From NCBI GenBank assembly GCA_955652265.1, contig CATPBD010000228.1, positions 1-8,914 of the forward strand: 8,914 bases of DNA. The letters are read 5' to 3'. A program made the translations under genes and the position numbers. This document shows positions 1 to 7,097 of this stretch, one piece after another (positions within the stretch are counted from its first letter, which is position 1; every line of letters begins with the position of its first letter). Below the pieces are notes generated by a model. It searched no databases. It was not told the DNA's origin and saw only the letters and a list, made by a program, of their open reading frames with translations. Source of the stretch: an uncultured Gemmatimonadaceae bacterium (GTDB taxonomy: Bacteria > Gemmatimonadota > Gemmatimonadetes > Gemmatimonadales > Gemmatimonadaceae).

Positions 1-2
1 GC

Positions 3-101
3 GTTACCGTGGATGTCGAGTCGGCATCCGGCGTCGCGCACGAAGATGAGAATGTCGCCGTGGCGCCGGGAAAGGGACCATTTCCAATCGTGCCCGGATG
101 A
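3..101 (+). CDS. C-terminal end of an upstream gene, probably the ABC transporter ATP-binding subunit (partial)
   Basis: The frame is open from the left edge and ends with TGA at 99-101, giving 32 residues that start VTVDVESASG and end FPIVPG. The stop overlaps the ATG of the following permease (ATGA, 98-101), a typical sign of translational coupling within one operon. The short beta-rich tail, in front of a fused permease, resembles the TOBE-like end of the ATPase subunit of an iron or sulfate type importer. This is inference, because no Walker or signature motif lies inside the window. It could instead be the end of a substrate-binding protein. That the frame is coding is more secure than its identity. 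Confidence 0.5.
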   Translation, partial: VTVDVESASGVAHEDENVAVAPGKGPFPIVPG

Positions 102-1750
102 AATCGTCATTCAGGCGACAGAGCTGGCTGATCGCGTTCCCCGTTATTCTGCTGCTCTTGTGGACCGTCGTTTATCCGAATGCAGCGGTCATTGCCGGCA
201 GCTTCGAGAACGGACTCGGTCATTGGCGTGAATTCGCGGCAAGTCCTGCGGATCGTGAAGCGGTGTGGACGAGCATCGTCATCTCGGTGGCATCGGTGTT
301 TGCCTCGCTCGCTATCGGTGTTCCACTCGCGTTTCTGCTCGGTCGATTCGAGTTCCCTGGCCGTCGTCTATTACGTGCAGTCGCGACGCTTCCCGCCGCA
401 CTGCCTCCACTGGTCGGGGTGATCGCCTTTCTCTTTCTCTATGGAGAGAGCGGACTGGTCACGCGGATAGTACAGCGAATCCTGGGGATGCAGGAGGCGC
501 CGTGGAGGCTCAAGGGAGTTGGCGCGATCGTCTTCGTTCACGCCTACACGATGTACGTCTACGTTTTTCTGTTCGTATCGGCCGGTCTCGAGCGGTTCGA
601 TGCGACTCTCGATGAAGCCGCGTCCGGACTCGGCGCGAACACCTGGCAGAGGCTCAGGCGGGTGACGCTTCCTCTTCTCATGCCGGCCGTGGCCGGATCG
701 ATGCTGCTCGTCTTCATGAACGCCCTCGGCTCCTTCTCGGCGCCTTACGTGTTCGGCGGGGGATTGCGCGTGCTGTCGACCCAGATACTCGCGTCGAAGA
801 CCAACGGGGCAATGGGTCTCGCGTACGTGGAAACGACGGTGCTGGCATTGAGCGCAGTCGCGGGACTCGTGCTCTTTCGCTGGCTCGACCGGAAGCGAAA
901 GTACACGTTAGCGAGCAAAGGAGGACGCAGGCGCCGCGCGATACAGTCGCGGCACGTTCAGATTCTCACCAGCGTCGCTGCAGCGATCATCGTGATCGCG
1001 CTCGTCCTGCCGCACCTAATGGTCGTGCTCGTTTCCTTCGCGCGCGATGGCGTGTGGACGACGCAGGTGCTGCCGCCCGAGTACACTTTGGAGAATTACC
1101 GGCGGCTGTTTTCCGAGAGCGAGCTGTGGCGTCCGATCACCAACAGTGTCTCAATGGCGCTCGTCGCAACCACGGGCAATCTCGTCGTGTGCTTTCTCGC
1201 CGCGTATCTGATCGTGTTCAGGAAGTTCGCGGGACGGAGACTGCTCGAGCTGCTGGTCGCTCTTCCGTGGGCGATTCCCGCGACAGCGATTGCCCTTGGG
1301 CTCGTAGCGACCTTCAACAGAAATGATTTACTGACAGCTCGAGTACTCCTCGTGGGGACGTTCTGGATTCTCCCGCTGGCGTATTTCATTCGCGATATAC
1401 CTCTGGTCGCTTCGGCGGTCGAAGGATCTCTTCGTCAGATGGATTCCTCGCTCGAGGACGCCGCCCGGGGACTCGGAGCAAGCTGGCTTCTTACCATGCG
1501 ACGCGTCATTCTGCCGGCGGCCCGTCCAGGTCTCGTCGCGGGCGGATTGCTCGCCGCGGTAACCGCGGTCGGTGAGTTCGTGGCGAGCGTGGTGCTCTAT
1601 ACCCATTCAAACAGACCGATATCGATGGAAATTCTCGCTCAGCTCCGCGCGCTGGCCTTTGGAACCGCAGCCGCATACAGTGTCTTGTTGATATTTCTCG
1701 TGCTGCTCATGACACTCGCCGCCAGATCGTTCGAGGAGAGACTTGCCTGA
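98..1750 (+). CDS. ABC importer permease, fused two-domain FbpB/iron(III) type
   Basis: This 550-residue inner-membrane protein forms the translocation channel of a binding-protein-dependent importer. It carries two tandem permease domains of about 270 residues, so one polypeptide replaces the usual permease pair. Each half holds the cytoplasmic EAA loop that docks on the ATPase: EAASGLGA at residues 173-180 and EDAARGLGAS at 453-462, both followed by a basic stretch and LP. Hydrophobic segments are clear around residues 10-34, 56-81, 92-116, 141-163, 195-212, 240-260, 289-314, 350-375, 382-405, 415-435, 477-501 and 523-542, about twelve helices. The basic linker at 261-286 separates the halves. 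The fused architecture is typical of Fe3+ (FbpB/SfuB), and sometimes thiamine or 2-aminoethylphosphonate, importers. The substrate cannot be fixed here because the binding protein is outside the window. The ATG overlaps the stop of the preceding gene. Confidence 0.9.
   Translation: MKSSFRRQSWLIAFPVILLLLWTVVYPNAAVIAGSFENGLGHWREFAASPADREAVWTSIVISVASVFASLAIGVPLAFLLGRFEFPGRRLLRAVATLPAALPPLVGVIAFLFLYGESGLVTRIVQRILGMQEAPWRLKGVGAIVFVHAYTMYVYVFLFVSAGLERFDATLDEAASGLGANTWQRLRRVTLPLLMPAVAGSMLLVFMNALGSFSAPYVFGGGLRVLSTQILASKTNGAMGLAYVETTVLALSAVAGLVLFRWLDRKRKYTLASKGGRRRRAIQSRHVQILTSVAAAIIVIALVLPHLMVVLVSFARDGVWTTQVLPPEYTLENYRRLFSESELWRPITNSVSMALVATTGNLVVCFLAAYLIVFRKFAGRRLLELLVALPWAIPATAIALGLVATFNRNDLLTARVLLVGTFWILPLAYFIRDIPLVASAVEGSLRQMDSSLEDAARGLGASWLLTMRRVILPAARPGLVAGGLLAAVTAVGEFVASVVLYTHSNRPISMEILAQLRALAFGTAAAYSVLLIFLVLLMTLAARSFEERLA
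1733..1745 (+). promoter_or_regulatory. Ribosome binding site supporting the TTG start at 1743
   Basis: A purine-rich GAGGAGAG run at 1733-1740 lies directly before the TTG at 1743-1745, inside the last codons of the permease gene. It is the best local Shine-Dalgarno match and supports the unusual start and coupled translation of the dehydrogenase gene. Confidence 0.55.
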
Positions 1751-3050
1751 CGCGCCGGCTCGCCCGCGCGTTGTAATTATCGGCGGCGGATTTGGAGGCA
1801 TTTCCGCGGCACACGCGCTGAGACGCGCGAATGTCGACATCACGCTCATCGACCGGACCAATCACTTCATCTTTCAGCCGCTCCTCTACCAGGTTGCGAC
1901 CGCGGCGCTGGCGCCGAGCGATATTACCGCCCCAATCCGCTGGATTCTGAGGAGCCAGAGGAATACTGAAGTACTCATGGCGGAAGCCCGGGAGATCGAC
2001 ACGGAACGGCGTGTCGTGCTCGTCGATGACGACCTTCGCGAGCTTGCCTATGATTACCTCATCGTCGCGCCGGGAGCGCGTCATAGCTATTTCGGCCACG
2101 ACGAGTGGGAGCCATACGCACCGGGACTGAAGGCGATCGAGGACGCGTCCGAGATTCGCCGTCGTTTTCTGTTGGCGTACGAAAACGCCGAAAAGACCGA
2201 CGACACTCGAGAGCGGGACGAGTTACTCACGTTCGTGATCGTTGGGGGAGGGCCAACCGGAGTCGAGCTGGCCGGCGCCATTCCATTCATCGCCAAGAAG
2301 GCACTGGCGTCTGAGTTTCGGCGAGTGGACACGCGTCGCACCAGGGTCGTTCTGGTAGAGGCGGGTCCAAGAATTCTGCCTTCGTTTCCGGAGGATCTCG
2401 CGGAGCACGCGGTGCGCGATCTTGCCGATCTCGGCGTCGAGGTCCGCGTCAACTCGTTCGTGACCCGCGTGGAACCCGACGGCGTCAGCATCGGGGCGGA
2501 GAAGATTCGCGCGCGCACCGCTTTCTGGGCCGCTGGAAACAAGGCATCACCGCTCGGCAAGTTTCTTGGCGCGCCGCTCGATAACGCGGGCAGAGTAAAA
2601 GTGAGCGATGACCTGTCAGTGCCGGGCCATCCCGAGATTTTCGCGATCGGTGATCTCGCGACGTTTCCGCAGGATGGGCGGATGGTGCCGTGGGTGGCTC
2701 CGGCCGCGAATCAAGAAGGCGCGTTCGCCGCCAAATCAGTCATCCGGGATTTGCGGCGTCAGCCCAGAAAGAAGTTTCACTATTTCAACAAGGGTGATCT
2801 GGCGACGATTGGAAGATCGCGCGCCATCGCCGATTTCGGCCGAGTGAAGTTCACGGGGCGACCGGCGTGGTTTCTGTGGCTGTTCGTTCACATCATGTAT
2901 CTGGTCGGATTCCGCAACAGGATCGTGGTGTTCATAGAGTGGGCATACGCGTACTTCACGTACCAGGCGGGTGTCCGCCTGATCACCGATGTCGAGAGGT
3001 ACAAGCCGCCTGCGCAACGGCCAACAGTGGCGCCGACAACCAGTCGCTAG
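1743..3050 (+). CDS. NAD(P)/FAD-dependent oxidoreductase, type II NADH dehydrogenase (NDH-2) like
   Basis: A 435-residue flavoprotein that most likely passes electrons from NADH to membrane quinone without pumping protons. Visible features in order are the N-terminal FAD-binding GGGFGG (14-19), the NDH-2 type FQPLLYQVATA (44-54), the second dinucleotide fold VIVGGGPTGVELAG (165-178) for NAD(P)H, the FAD-contacting FAIGDLATFP (300-309) and AANQEG (321-326), and a C-terminal part rich in aromatic and hydrophobic residues (376-410) expected to hold the protein on the membrane. The start is TTG. It is the only start codon between the upstream gene and the GGGFGG motif, and it overlaps the permease stop at 1748-1750. 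The length is normal for NDH-2. Quinone reductase activity is inferred from the family; related flavoproteins could use other acceptors. Confidence 0.88.
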   Translation: MPDAPARPRVVIIGGGFGGISAAHALRRANVDITLIDRTNHFIFQPLLYQVATAALAPSDITAPIRWILRSQRNTEVLMAEAREIDTERRVVLVDDDLRELAYDYLIVAPGARHSYFGHDEWEPYAPGLKAIEDASEIRRRFLLAYENAEKTDDTRERDELLTFVIVGGGPTGVELAGAIPFIAKKALASEFRRVDTRRTRVVLVEAGPRILPSFPEDLAEHAVRDLADLGVEVRVNSFVTRVEPDGVSIGAEKIRARTAFWAAGNKASPLGKFLGAPLDNAGRVKVSDDLSVPGHPEIFAIGDLATFPQDGRMVPWVAPAANQEGAFAAKSVIRDLRRQPRKKFHYFNKGDLATIGRSRAIADFGRVKFTGRPAWFLWLFVHIMYLVGFRNRIVVFIEWAYAYFTYQAGVRLITDVERYKPPAQRPTVAPTTSR

Positions 3051-3097
3051 CATAATAGGCCCGTTGAACCCGAACACTCTTCCGCGAGGGTCGATCA

Positions 3098-3832
3098 ATG
3101 GGCAGTGACGCTGGGGCAGTAGAACCCGCGCCTTCGAAGGCGAGTTTGTGGGAAGATTTTGTAGACATCTTCTACGCACCTTCCTCCGTTTTCGCGCGGA
3201 GGAGTGACGGCAAATTTGGAATGCCGCTGCTTTTCCTGGTAGCGGTCGGTACCGTGCTCTTCTTCCTGACGAAGAACGCGATGCAGCCGATCATGGACGC
3301 GGAATTCGCGCGGCGCAGCGCGGATATGATGAGGAAGAATCCGCAGCTGACATCGGAGCAGCTCGCGTCGGGGCGCGGTTTGATCGAGACGTTTGGCCCT
3401 GTCTTCTTCGCTCTCGGGCTTACTCTCAGCGTGTTCGGCACCGGGCTGGTACTCTGGCTGGTGGGCAAGCTTTTCGATGCGAAGGAATCGGTAGCTGCGG
3501 CGATTATGCTCGCGACGTACTCAGAGGTTCCGCGGATTGTCCAGATCCTGACGAATGCGGCGCAGGGGCTGTTTATGAGCCCGGAAAGGCTCAGCTCCGC
3601 CAACAGCGTTGCCTTCAACCTGGCGCGATTCATGGATCCCGATCACGCGTCGCCTGTGTTGATAGCGCTTGTGAGTCGCGTCGATCTGTTCACGATCTGG
3701 GTGACCGTTCTTCTCGCGATCGGACTGCATGTGGTCGGGAAGATTCCCAGGCAACAGGCAGGGATCGCGGCGGCGATCACGTGGGTTGTGGGAGCATTGC
3801 CGGCAGTGTTCGGCGCGTTGAGAGGGGGTTGA
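3098..3832 (+). CDS. Yip1-domain integral membrane protein
   Basis: A 244-residue polytopic membrane protein. A short soluble N-terminus with WEDFVDIFYAPSSVFARR (residues 18-35) precedes about five hydrophobic segments near 41-57, 98-124, 131-149, 185-214 and 221-241. The FYAPSSVF opening followed by this helix pattern matches bacterial YIP1-family proteins, which are common in Gemmatimonadota and Acidobacteriota and have no established biochemical role. The loop at 60-97 is charged and probably extracytoplasmic or interfacial. The ATG has a well placed GAGGG at 3086-3090, seven bases upstream, and 47 bases separate it from the dehydrogenase stop. It may share the upstream transcript. The family assignment rests on overall appearance, not on a catalytic motif. 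Confidence 0.75.
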   Translation: MGSDAGAVEPAPSKASLWEDFVDIFYAPSSVFARRSDGKFGMPLLFLVAVGTVLFFLTKNAMQPIMDAEFARRSADMMRKNPQLTSEQLASGRGLIETFGPVFFALGLTLSVFGTGLVLWLVGKLFDAKESVAAAIMLATYSEVPRIVQILTNAAQGLFMSPERLSSANSVAFNLARFMDPDHASPVLIALVSRVDLFTIWVTVLLAIGLHVVGKIPRQQAGIAAAITWVVGALPAVFGALRGG

Positions 3833-3868
3833 TCAAGCTCTAGCGCAATTCCGGGTGAAACCGACAGA

Positions 3869-3874
3869 AAGAGG
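3869..3874 (+). promoter_or_regulatory. Ribosome binding site fixing the start at 3882
   Basis: AAGAGG sits seven bases before the ATG at 3882. The alternative in-frame GTG at 3855 has no comparable purine run, so the ATG is the better start for the small membrane protein. Confidence 0.6.
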
Positions 3875-3881
3875 ATGGCAC

Positions 3882-4082
3882 ATGGAAAATCGAGCTCGAA
3901 GGAATCTCTTCATGAGCACTACGCTGGTCAGTTTTCTAATGGCCGTAGCGTTCAAGTTTGACAACGGTGGTCTACACTCGTCCTGGTCAGGTAGGCCGCA
4001 GATCGCCATCGTGTTGGTCGTCCTTGGTATCGTTCTAAGCGCGTCCTGGCTCCGGAGCGAGAGAGACCTCCGGGAGAATTAG
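3882..4082 (+). CDS. Small two-helix membrane protein of unknown function
   Basis: A 66-residue protein that I do not recognise. It opens with a basic N-terminus (MENRARRN), followed by a hydrophobic segment near residues 9-24, a short hydrophilic loop containing FDNGGLHSSWSGRPQ, a second strongly hydrophobic segment near 40-55, and a charged C-terminus (RSERDLREN). This is a plausible hairpin membrane protein with both ends in the cytoplasm. The start is chosen by the AAGAGG seven bases upstream; a GTG at 3855 would add nine hydrophilic residues. It lies 49 bases after the Yip1-type gene and 70 bases before the hydrolase gene. The good ribosome binding site and clean amphipathic layout favour a real gene, but its short length leaves doubt. 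Confidence 0.55.
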   Translation: MENRARRNLFMSTTLVSFLMAVAFKFDNGGLHSSWSGRPQIAIVLVVLGIVLSASWLRSERDLREN

Positions 4083-4152
4083 TTCAGCGCGGTTGGCAGC
4101 GCCGCCTAAACGTACGTTGCAGCTTGCAAACATCTTGTGAGCATCTGACCCT

Positions 4153-5544
4153 TTGACGTCGCGCTTATTCTTGGTGGCTGTCGTTGCAACTCTCGCGACA
4201 TTTGCCAGAGCTGTGAGGCCCGCGAGCACCGCTCCTGAGCTGGCCGTCGACGAGGTGACTTTTCGCAGCGGCGACGTGATGTTGCACGGGACTGTATTCG
4301 CACCGAGGCCAGCCGGTCAGCGTCGACCCGGCATCGTGCTCGTTCACGGGTCCGGACCGGGCACGCGCGCGGAGTACTCGAGCGAAGCGCGGGCATTCGC
4401 GCACGCGGGGATCGTGACGCTTAGCTACGACAAGCGGACCGTCGGGTACTCACTGATCCATCGCTCTTATTCTCAGCTCGCTAGCGACGCACTCGCGGCA
4501 GTGCAGATGTTGTGGGCCCGCAGCGATGTTGACTCGGCCAAGGTCGGACTATGGGGAGAGAGCGAGGGTGGTTGGGTTGCGCCACTCGCCGCGTCGCGGT
4601 CGCCGGATGTCAACTTGTTGGTGCTGGTTGGGGCCTCCGGTGTGTCGCCGGCGCGGCAGCAAGCGTGGTTCCTCGGCAACCAGCTACGTCAGGAGGGCGT
4701 GTCTGGCTCGATGCTTCGCGCGATACCGGTCACGGGAGTGCGCCTGCTCACGGGCGCCGGACTCCTTGCGGAAGCGAACTATGACCCTGTGCCGGTATTG
4801 GAGCGTATCCGTCAACCAGTACTCGCGTTGTGGCCAGTCCGGGACCTCGTCCACCCACCGGAAGAAAGCTCCCGGATCCTGCAGCAAGCGCTCGCGCGAG
4901 GCGGCAACGCTCACTACACAATCCGCTTCTGCGCCGAGACCGAACACTGCTACCATGTAGCGCCGGACACCTCGCACCGAATGAACGACTTCGCCCCCGC
5001 CTACATCGATCACGCGGCGTCGTGGGTCACGAATCTTGCCGGCGGCCTTCCGGCTGCCAGCGCGGACCTGCCGCCGCACCAAGACCGGCAGAGCGCCATG
5101 TTGACACCGCTCGCGTGGTACGAGTCGATATGGATGCAGCTTGGTGCACTCATCGTGTGTGTTGTGGCCTTCTCTGGCTATTTTGTCGCCGCGGCGGCGC
5201 GGCGGGTGCGCCATCGCGGCAGCCCACGGCAAGTTGCACCGTACGCGAGCCTCCTCGCTGCCACCGGTTTCATCGCAGTCGTCGGTTTCGTTGCCTATCT
5301 TGGCTATGTGCTAGCCACGTCCGCGATGGGCGTACGACCACTGATCGCCGGACGGGCGCCGGGCTGGCTCGTGTTGCAGCTACTCGCCTTTGTGGTGCTT
5401 GCAGCGACTATCTCGACAGGCGCAGCCTTGTGGCGCAACCGACATCAGGTGGCCACCGGTGAGCGTGCACGACTCGGTCTGCTGCTCGTCGGTGGGATGA
5501 CGTTTATCGTGGCGGCGGCGTACTGGGGACTATTAGGGCCCTGA
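4153..5544 (+). CDS. Exported alpha/beta hydrolase with a C-terminal four-helix membrane domain
   Basis: A 463-residue protein with two parts. Residues 1-20 look like a signal peptide or N-terminal anchor (a hydrophobic stretch ending ARA). The hydrolase domain (about 30-295) shows the oxyanion-loop HGSGPG (65-70), the nucleophile elbow GESEGG with Ser137, a probable acid Asp231 in WPVRDLVHPP, and a catalytic His at 265 or 268 in the segment TEHCYH. Together these form a complete Ser-Asp-His triad of the S9/dienelactone-hydrolase-like esterase or peptidase type. Residues 338-361, 374-397, 404-427 and 441-462 are four hydrophobic segments absent from ordinary members. The predicted catalytic domain is periplasmic. 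The start is TTG with only a weak upstream purine match, so the exact N-terminus is uncertain; GTG at 4174 would shorten the signal. The substrate is unknown. Confidence 0.8.
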   Translation: MTSRLFLVAVVATLATFARAVRPASTAPELAVDEVTFRSGDVMLHGTVFAPRPAGQRRPGIVLVHGSGPGTRAEYSSEARAFAHAGIVTLSYDKRTVGYSLIHRSYSQLASDALAAVQMLWARSDVDSAKVGLWGESEGGWVAPLAASRSPDVNLLVLVGASGVSPARQQAWFLGNQLRQEGVSGSMLRAIPVTGVRLLTGAGLLAEANYDPVPVLERIRQPVLALWPVRDLVHPPEESSRILQQALARGGNAHYTIRFCAETEHCYHVAPDTSHRMNDFAPAYIDHAASWVTNLAGGLPAASADLPPHQDRQSAMLTPLAWYESIWMQLGALIVCVVAFSGYFVAAAARRVRHRGSPRQVAPYASLLAATGFIAVVGFVAYLGYVLATSAMGVRPLIAGRAPGWLVLQLLAFVVLAATISTGAALWRNRHQVATGERARLGLLLVGGMTFIVAAAYWGLLGP

Positions 5545-5683
5545 CTCTGGGGACGTTAGACCGGCTACTTCGGAAACTCTCGGGTCGCGATTGGCGCAGT
5601 CGCATGGTCCGTGACATTTTTGTCGCCGACTGCTGTCGCTACAGGCAGCCACCCTTGGTTATCTAATCCCCTCGAGTCCAGTG

Positions 5684-6094
5684 ATGAGCGCATCCCTCCT
5701 TTACAGAATTTCCTCGGGACTCCTTGTGCTGTTCGCGGTGGGCCACACAATCGGTTTCCGCCGAGTGGATCCGCACTGGAATGCGGACGGTGTCGTCAAC
5801 GGAATGCGCAGCGTCAGTTTTCCCGTTCAGGGCTTCAATCGCTCGTACTGGGATTTCTTCAGCGGATTCGGGCTCTTTGTCACGGTATTTCTCCTCTTCG
5901 CGGCAATTCTCGCGTGGCAATTGGGCTCGATGTCACGGGAGCGTTTGTCGGCGATGCCTGTCGCCCGGTGGTCGTTTGCCATTTGCTTCGTGTTCATCGC
6001 AGCTCTTTCCTGGAAATACTTCTTTCCTGCACCGGGTGTGTTCTCCACTCTCGTAGCGCTTGGGCTCGTCGGAGCCGCACGGCTCGGCGGCTGA
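5684..6094 (+). CDS. Small four-helix membrane protein, LIC_13387-like
   Basis: A 136-residue hydrophobic protein with four predicted membrane segments near residues 6-25, 60-82, 92-112 and 116-133. The first loop carries a conserved-looking block, VQGFNRSYWDFFSGFG (48-63), and the first helix ends in GHTIGF. This pattern recalls an uncharacterised family of about 140-150 residues that I associate from memory with the label LIC_13387; no activity is known to me. ATG at 5684 is preferred over the GTG directly before it (5681), although neither has a strong ribosome binding site. The 139 bases upstream (5545-5683) contain no gene and no convincing promoter; a TATCTAAT near 5660 could be a -10 element but lacks a matching -35. 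The 37-base spacing to the next gene suggests a shared transcript. Confidence 0.75.
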   Translation: MSASLLYRISSGLLVLFAVGHTIGFRRVDPHWNADGVVNGMRSVSFPVQGFNRSYWDFFSGFGLFVTVFLLFAAILAWQLGSMSRERLSAMPVARWSFAICFVFIAALSWKYFFPAPGVFSTLVALGLVGAARLGG

Positions 6095-6131
6095 CCAAGA
6101 GCGCGATTCGGCACGGCTCAAAGGGAATCAA

Positions 6132-6344
6132 ATGAGATACGTTGCGATTGGTATTTGTTTCATACTTGGATGTCAGCCACCTGCAAAGACCGCGACTGCG
6201 TCGGCGACCAGTATGCATGCAGCGACGGTGTTTACCGATTCAGCTCTTTATCGAGCTCGATGCAAGGAGGCGGACTCACTGGTCAGCCTGACCGTGATTC
6301 CGCGGAAGTGCACACCGCGCGACCAGCGTTTGGAGATTCGTTAG
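6132..6344 (+). CDS. Small putative lipoprotein of unknown function
   Basis: A 70-residue protein starting at an ATG with a good AAGGGA ribosome binding site five bases upstream (6121-6126). The N-terminus MRYVAIGICFILGC has a short hydrophobic h-region ending in ILGC, close to a lipobox, with Cys14 as the likely lipidated residue. The rest is a hydrophilic, Ala/Thr/Ser-rich linker and a short domain with two further cysteines (residues 48 and 60), which could form a disulfide in the periplasm. The h-region is short for a signal peptide, so the lipoprotein assignment is tentative. Its stop lies six bases before the start of the metallophosphoesterase, indicating co-translation. I do not recognise a family. 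Confidence 0.55.
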   Translation: MRYVAIGICFILGCQPPAKTATASATSMHAATVFTDSALYRARCKEADSLVSLTVIPRKCTPRDQRLEIR

Positions 6345-6350
6345 TCTGTC

Positions 6351-7097
6351 ATGCGGGTTGCTGCACTCTATGATATTCATGGAAACCTGCCCGCGCTCGA
6401 GGCTGTACTCCGAGACATTCGCCAAGCGCACGTAGACCATGTAATCGTTGGGGGCGATGTAGTTCTGGGCCCAATGCCGCGTGAGACACTCGCGTGTCTG
6501 CTGGACCTCGATATTCCAGTACAGTTTGTCAAAGGCAACTGCGACCGCGAGATCGTTGCGCAGATGACAGGCGCGGAAACTGTCGCCGTTCCGGAACAGG
6601 CTCGAGACGCCTTTCGCTGGGTAGCGCAGCAGCTCGATCCCGAGCACGAGCGTCTGTTGGCTAGCTGGCCCAAAACAATCGATGTAAAGGTTCGCGGGTT
6701 GGGCGAGGTGCAGTTCTGCCACGCCACGCCGCGAAATGACACTGAGATATTTACTTGTCTTACACCGGAAGACCGCCTCCTGCCAATCTTTGAAGGGCTG
6801 AACGTGCGTGTGGTCGTATGCGGTCATACCCACATGCAGTTCGACCGAACGGTCGCAAAGGTTCGAGTTGTGAATGCCGGCAGTGTGGGAATGCCGTTCG
6901 GGGAACCAGGCGCCTATTGGCTGTTGCTTGGACCTGATGTTCAGCTTCGGCACTCGCCCTACGATCTCACGAAAGCTGCTGATCGCATTCGCCACACGAA
7001 ATATCCGCAAGCTGATGATTTTGCGGCGCGCAACGTCATGCAACCGCCCTCAGAGCAAGGAATGCTTGAAGTATTTAGCCGGACTGAATTGAAGTGA
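6351..7097 (+). CDS. Calcineurin-like metallophosphoesterase
   Basis: A 248-residue cytoplasmic dinuclear-metal phosphoesterase of the YfcE/MJ0936-like branch. Metal ligand motifs are all present and in order: DIH (Asp8, His10), GGD (34-36), GNCD (62-65) in place of the usual GNH, His124 in FCHATP, and GHTH (158-161). The family's closing motif NAGSVGMP (175-182) is followed by a beta-strand typical of the fold's second sheet. The length of about 250 residues is normal for this group. Such enzymes hydrolyse phosphodiesters or phosphomonoesters, but the natural substrate is unknown. The C-terminal 50 residues are charged and not diagnostic. The start at ATG 6351 follows the lipoprotein stop by six bases and lacks its own strong ribosome binding site, so coupling is likely. 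Its TGA overlaps the next gene's GTG start. Confidence 0.88.
   Translation: MRVAALYDIHGNLPALEAVLRDIRQAHVDHVIVGGDVVLGPMPRETLACLLDLDIPVQFVKGNCDREIVAQMTGAETVAVPEQARDAFRWVAQQLDPEHERLLASWPKTIDVKVRGLGEVQFCHATPRNDTEIFTCLTPEDRLLPIFEGLNVRVVVCGHTHMQFDRTVAKVRVVNAGSVGMPFGEPGAYWLLLGPDVQLRHSPYDLTKAADRIRHTKYPQADDFAARNVMQPPSEQGMLEVFSRTELK

Noticed and set aside
4083..4152. Short palindrome TTGCA-GCT-TGCAA in the gap before the hydrolase as an operator or terminator
   Set aside because: Only five pairs, no U-run and no second copy; such short palindromes are common by chance.
4684..5232. Antisense open frame (182 residues) opposite the hydrolase
   Set aside because: High GC leaves long open frames by chance; the product is Arg-rich and low in hydrophobic structure, and the + strand has a full catalytic triad.
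5545..5683. Integron attC site, prompted by GTTAGAC near 5555 and the run of small unknown genes in one direction
   Set aside because: No matching RYYYAAC lies at the required distance upstream outside the hydrolase gene, and no repeat of the pattern was seen at the other gene junctions.
6276..7043. Long antisense open frame (255 residues) opposite the metallophosphoesterase
   Set aside because: It is a shadow of the real gene: the + strand frame has every metal ligand motif of the family, while the antisense product shows no recognisable domain or start signal.
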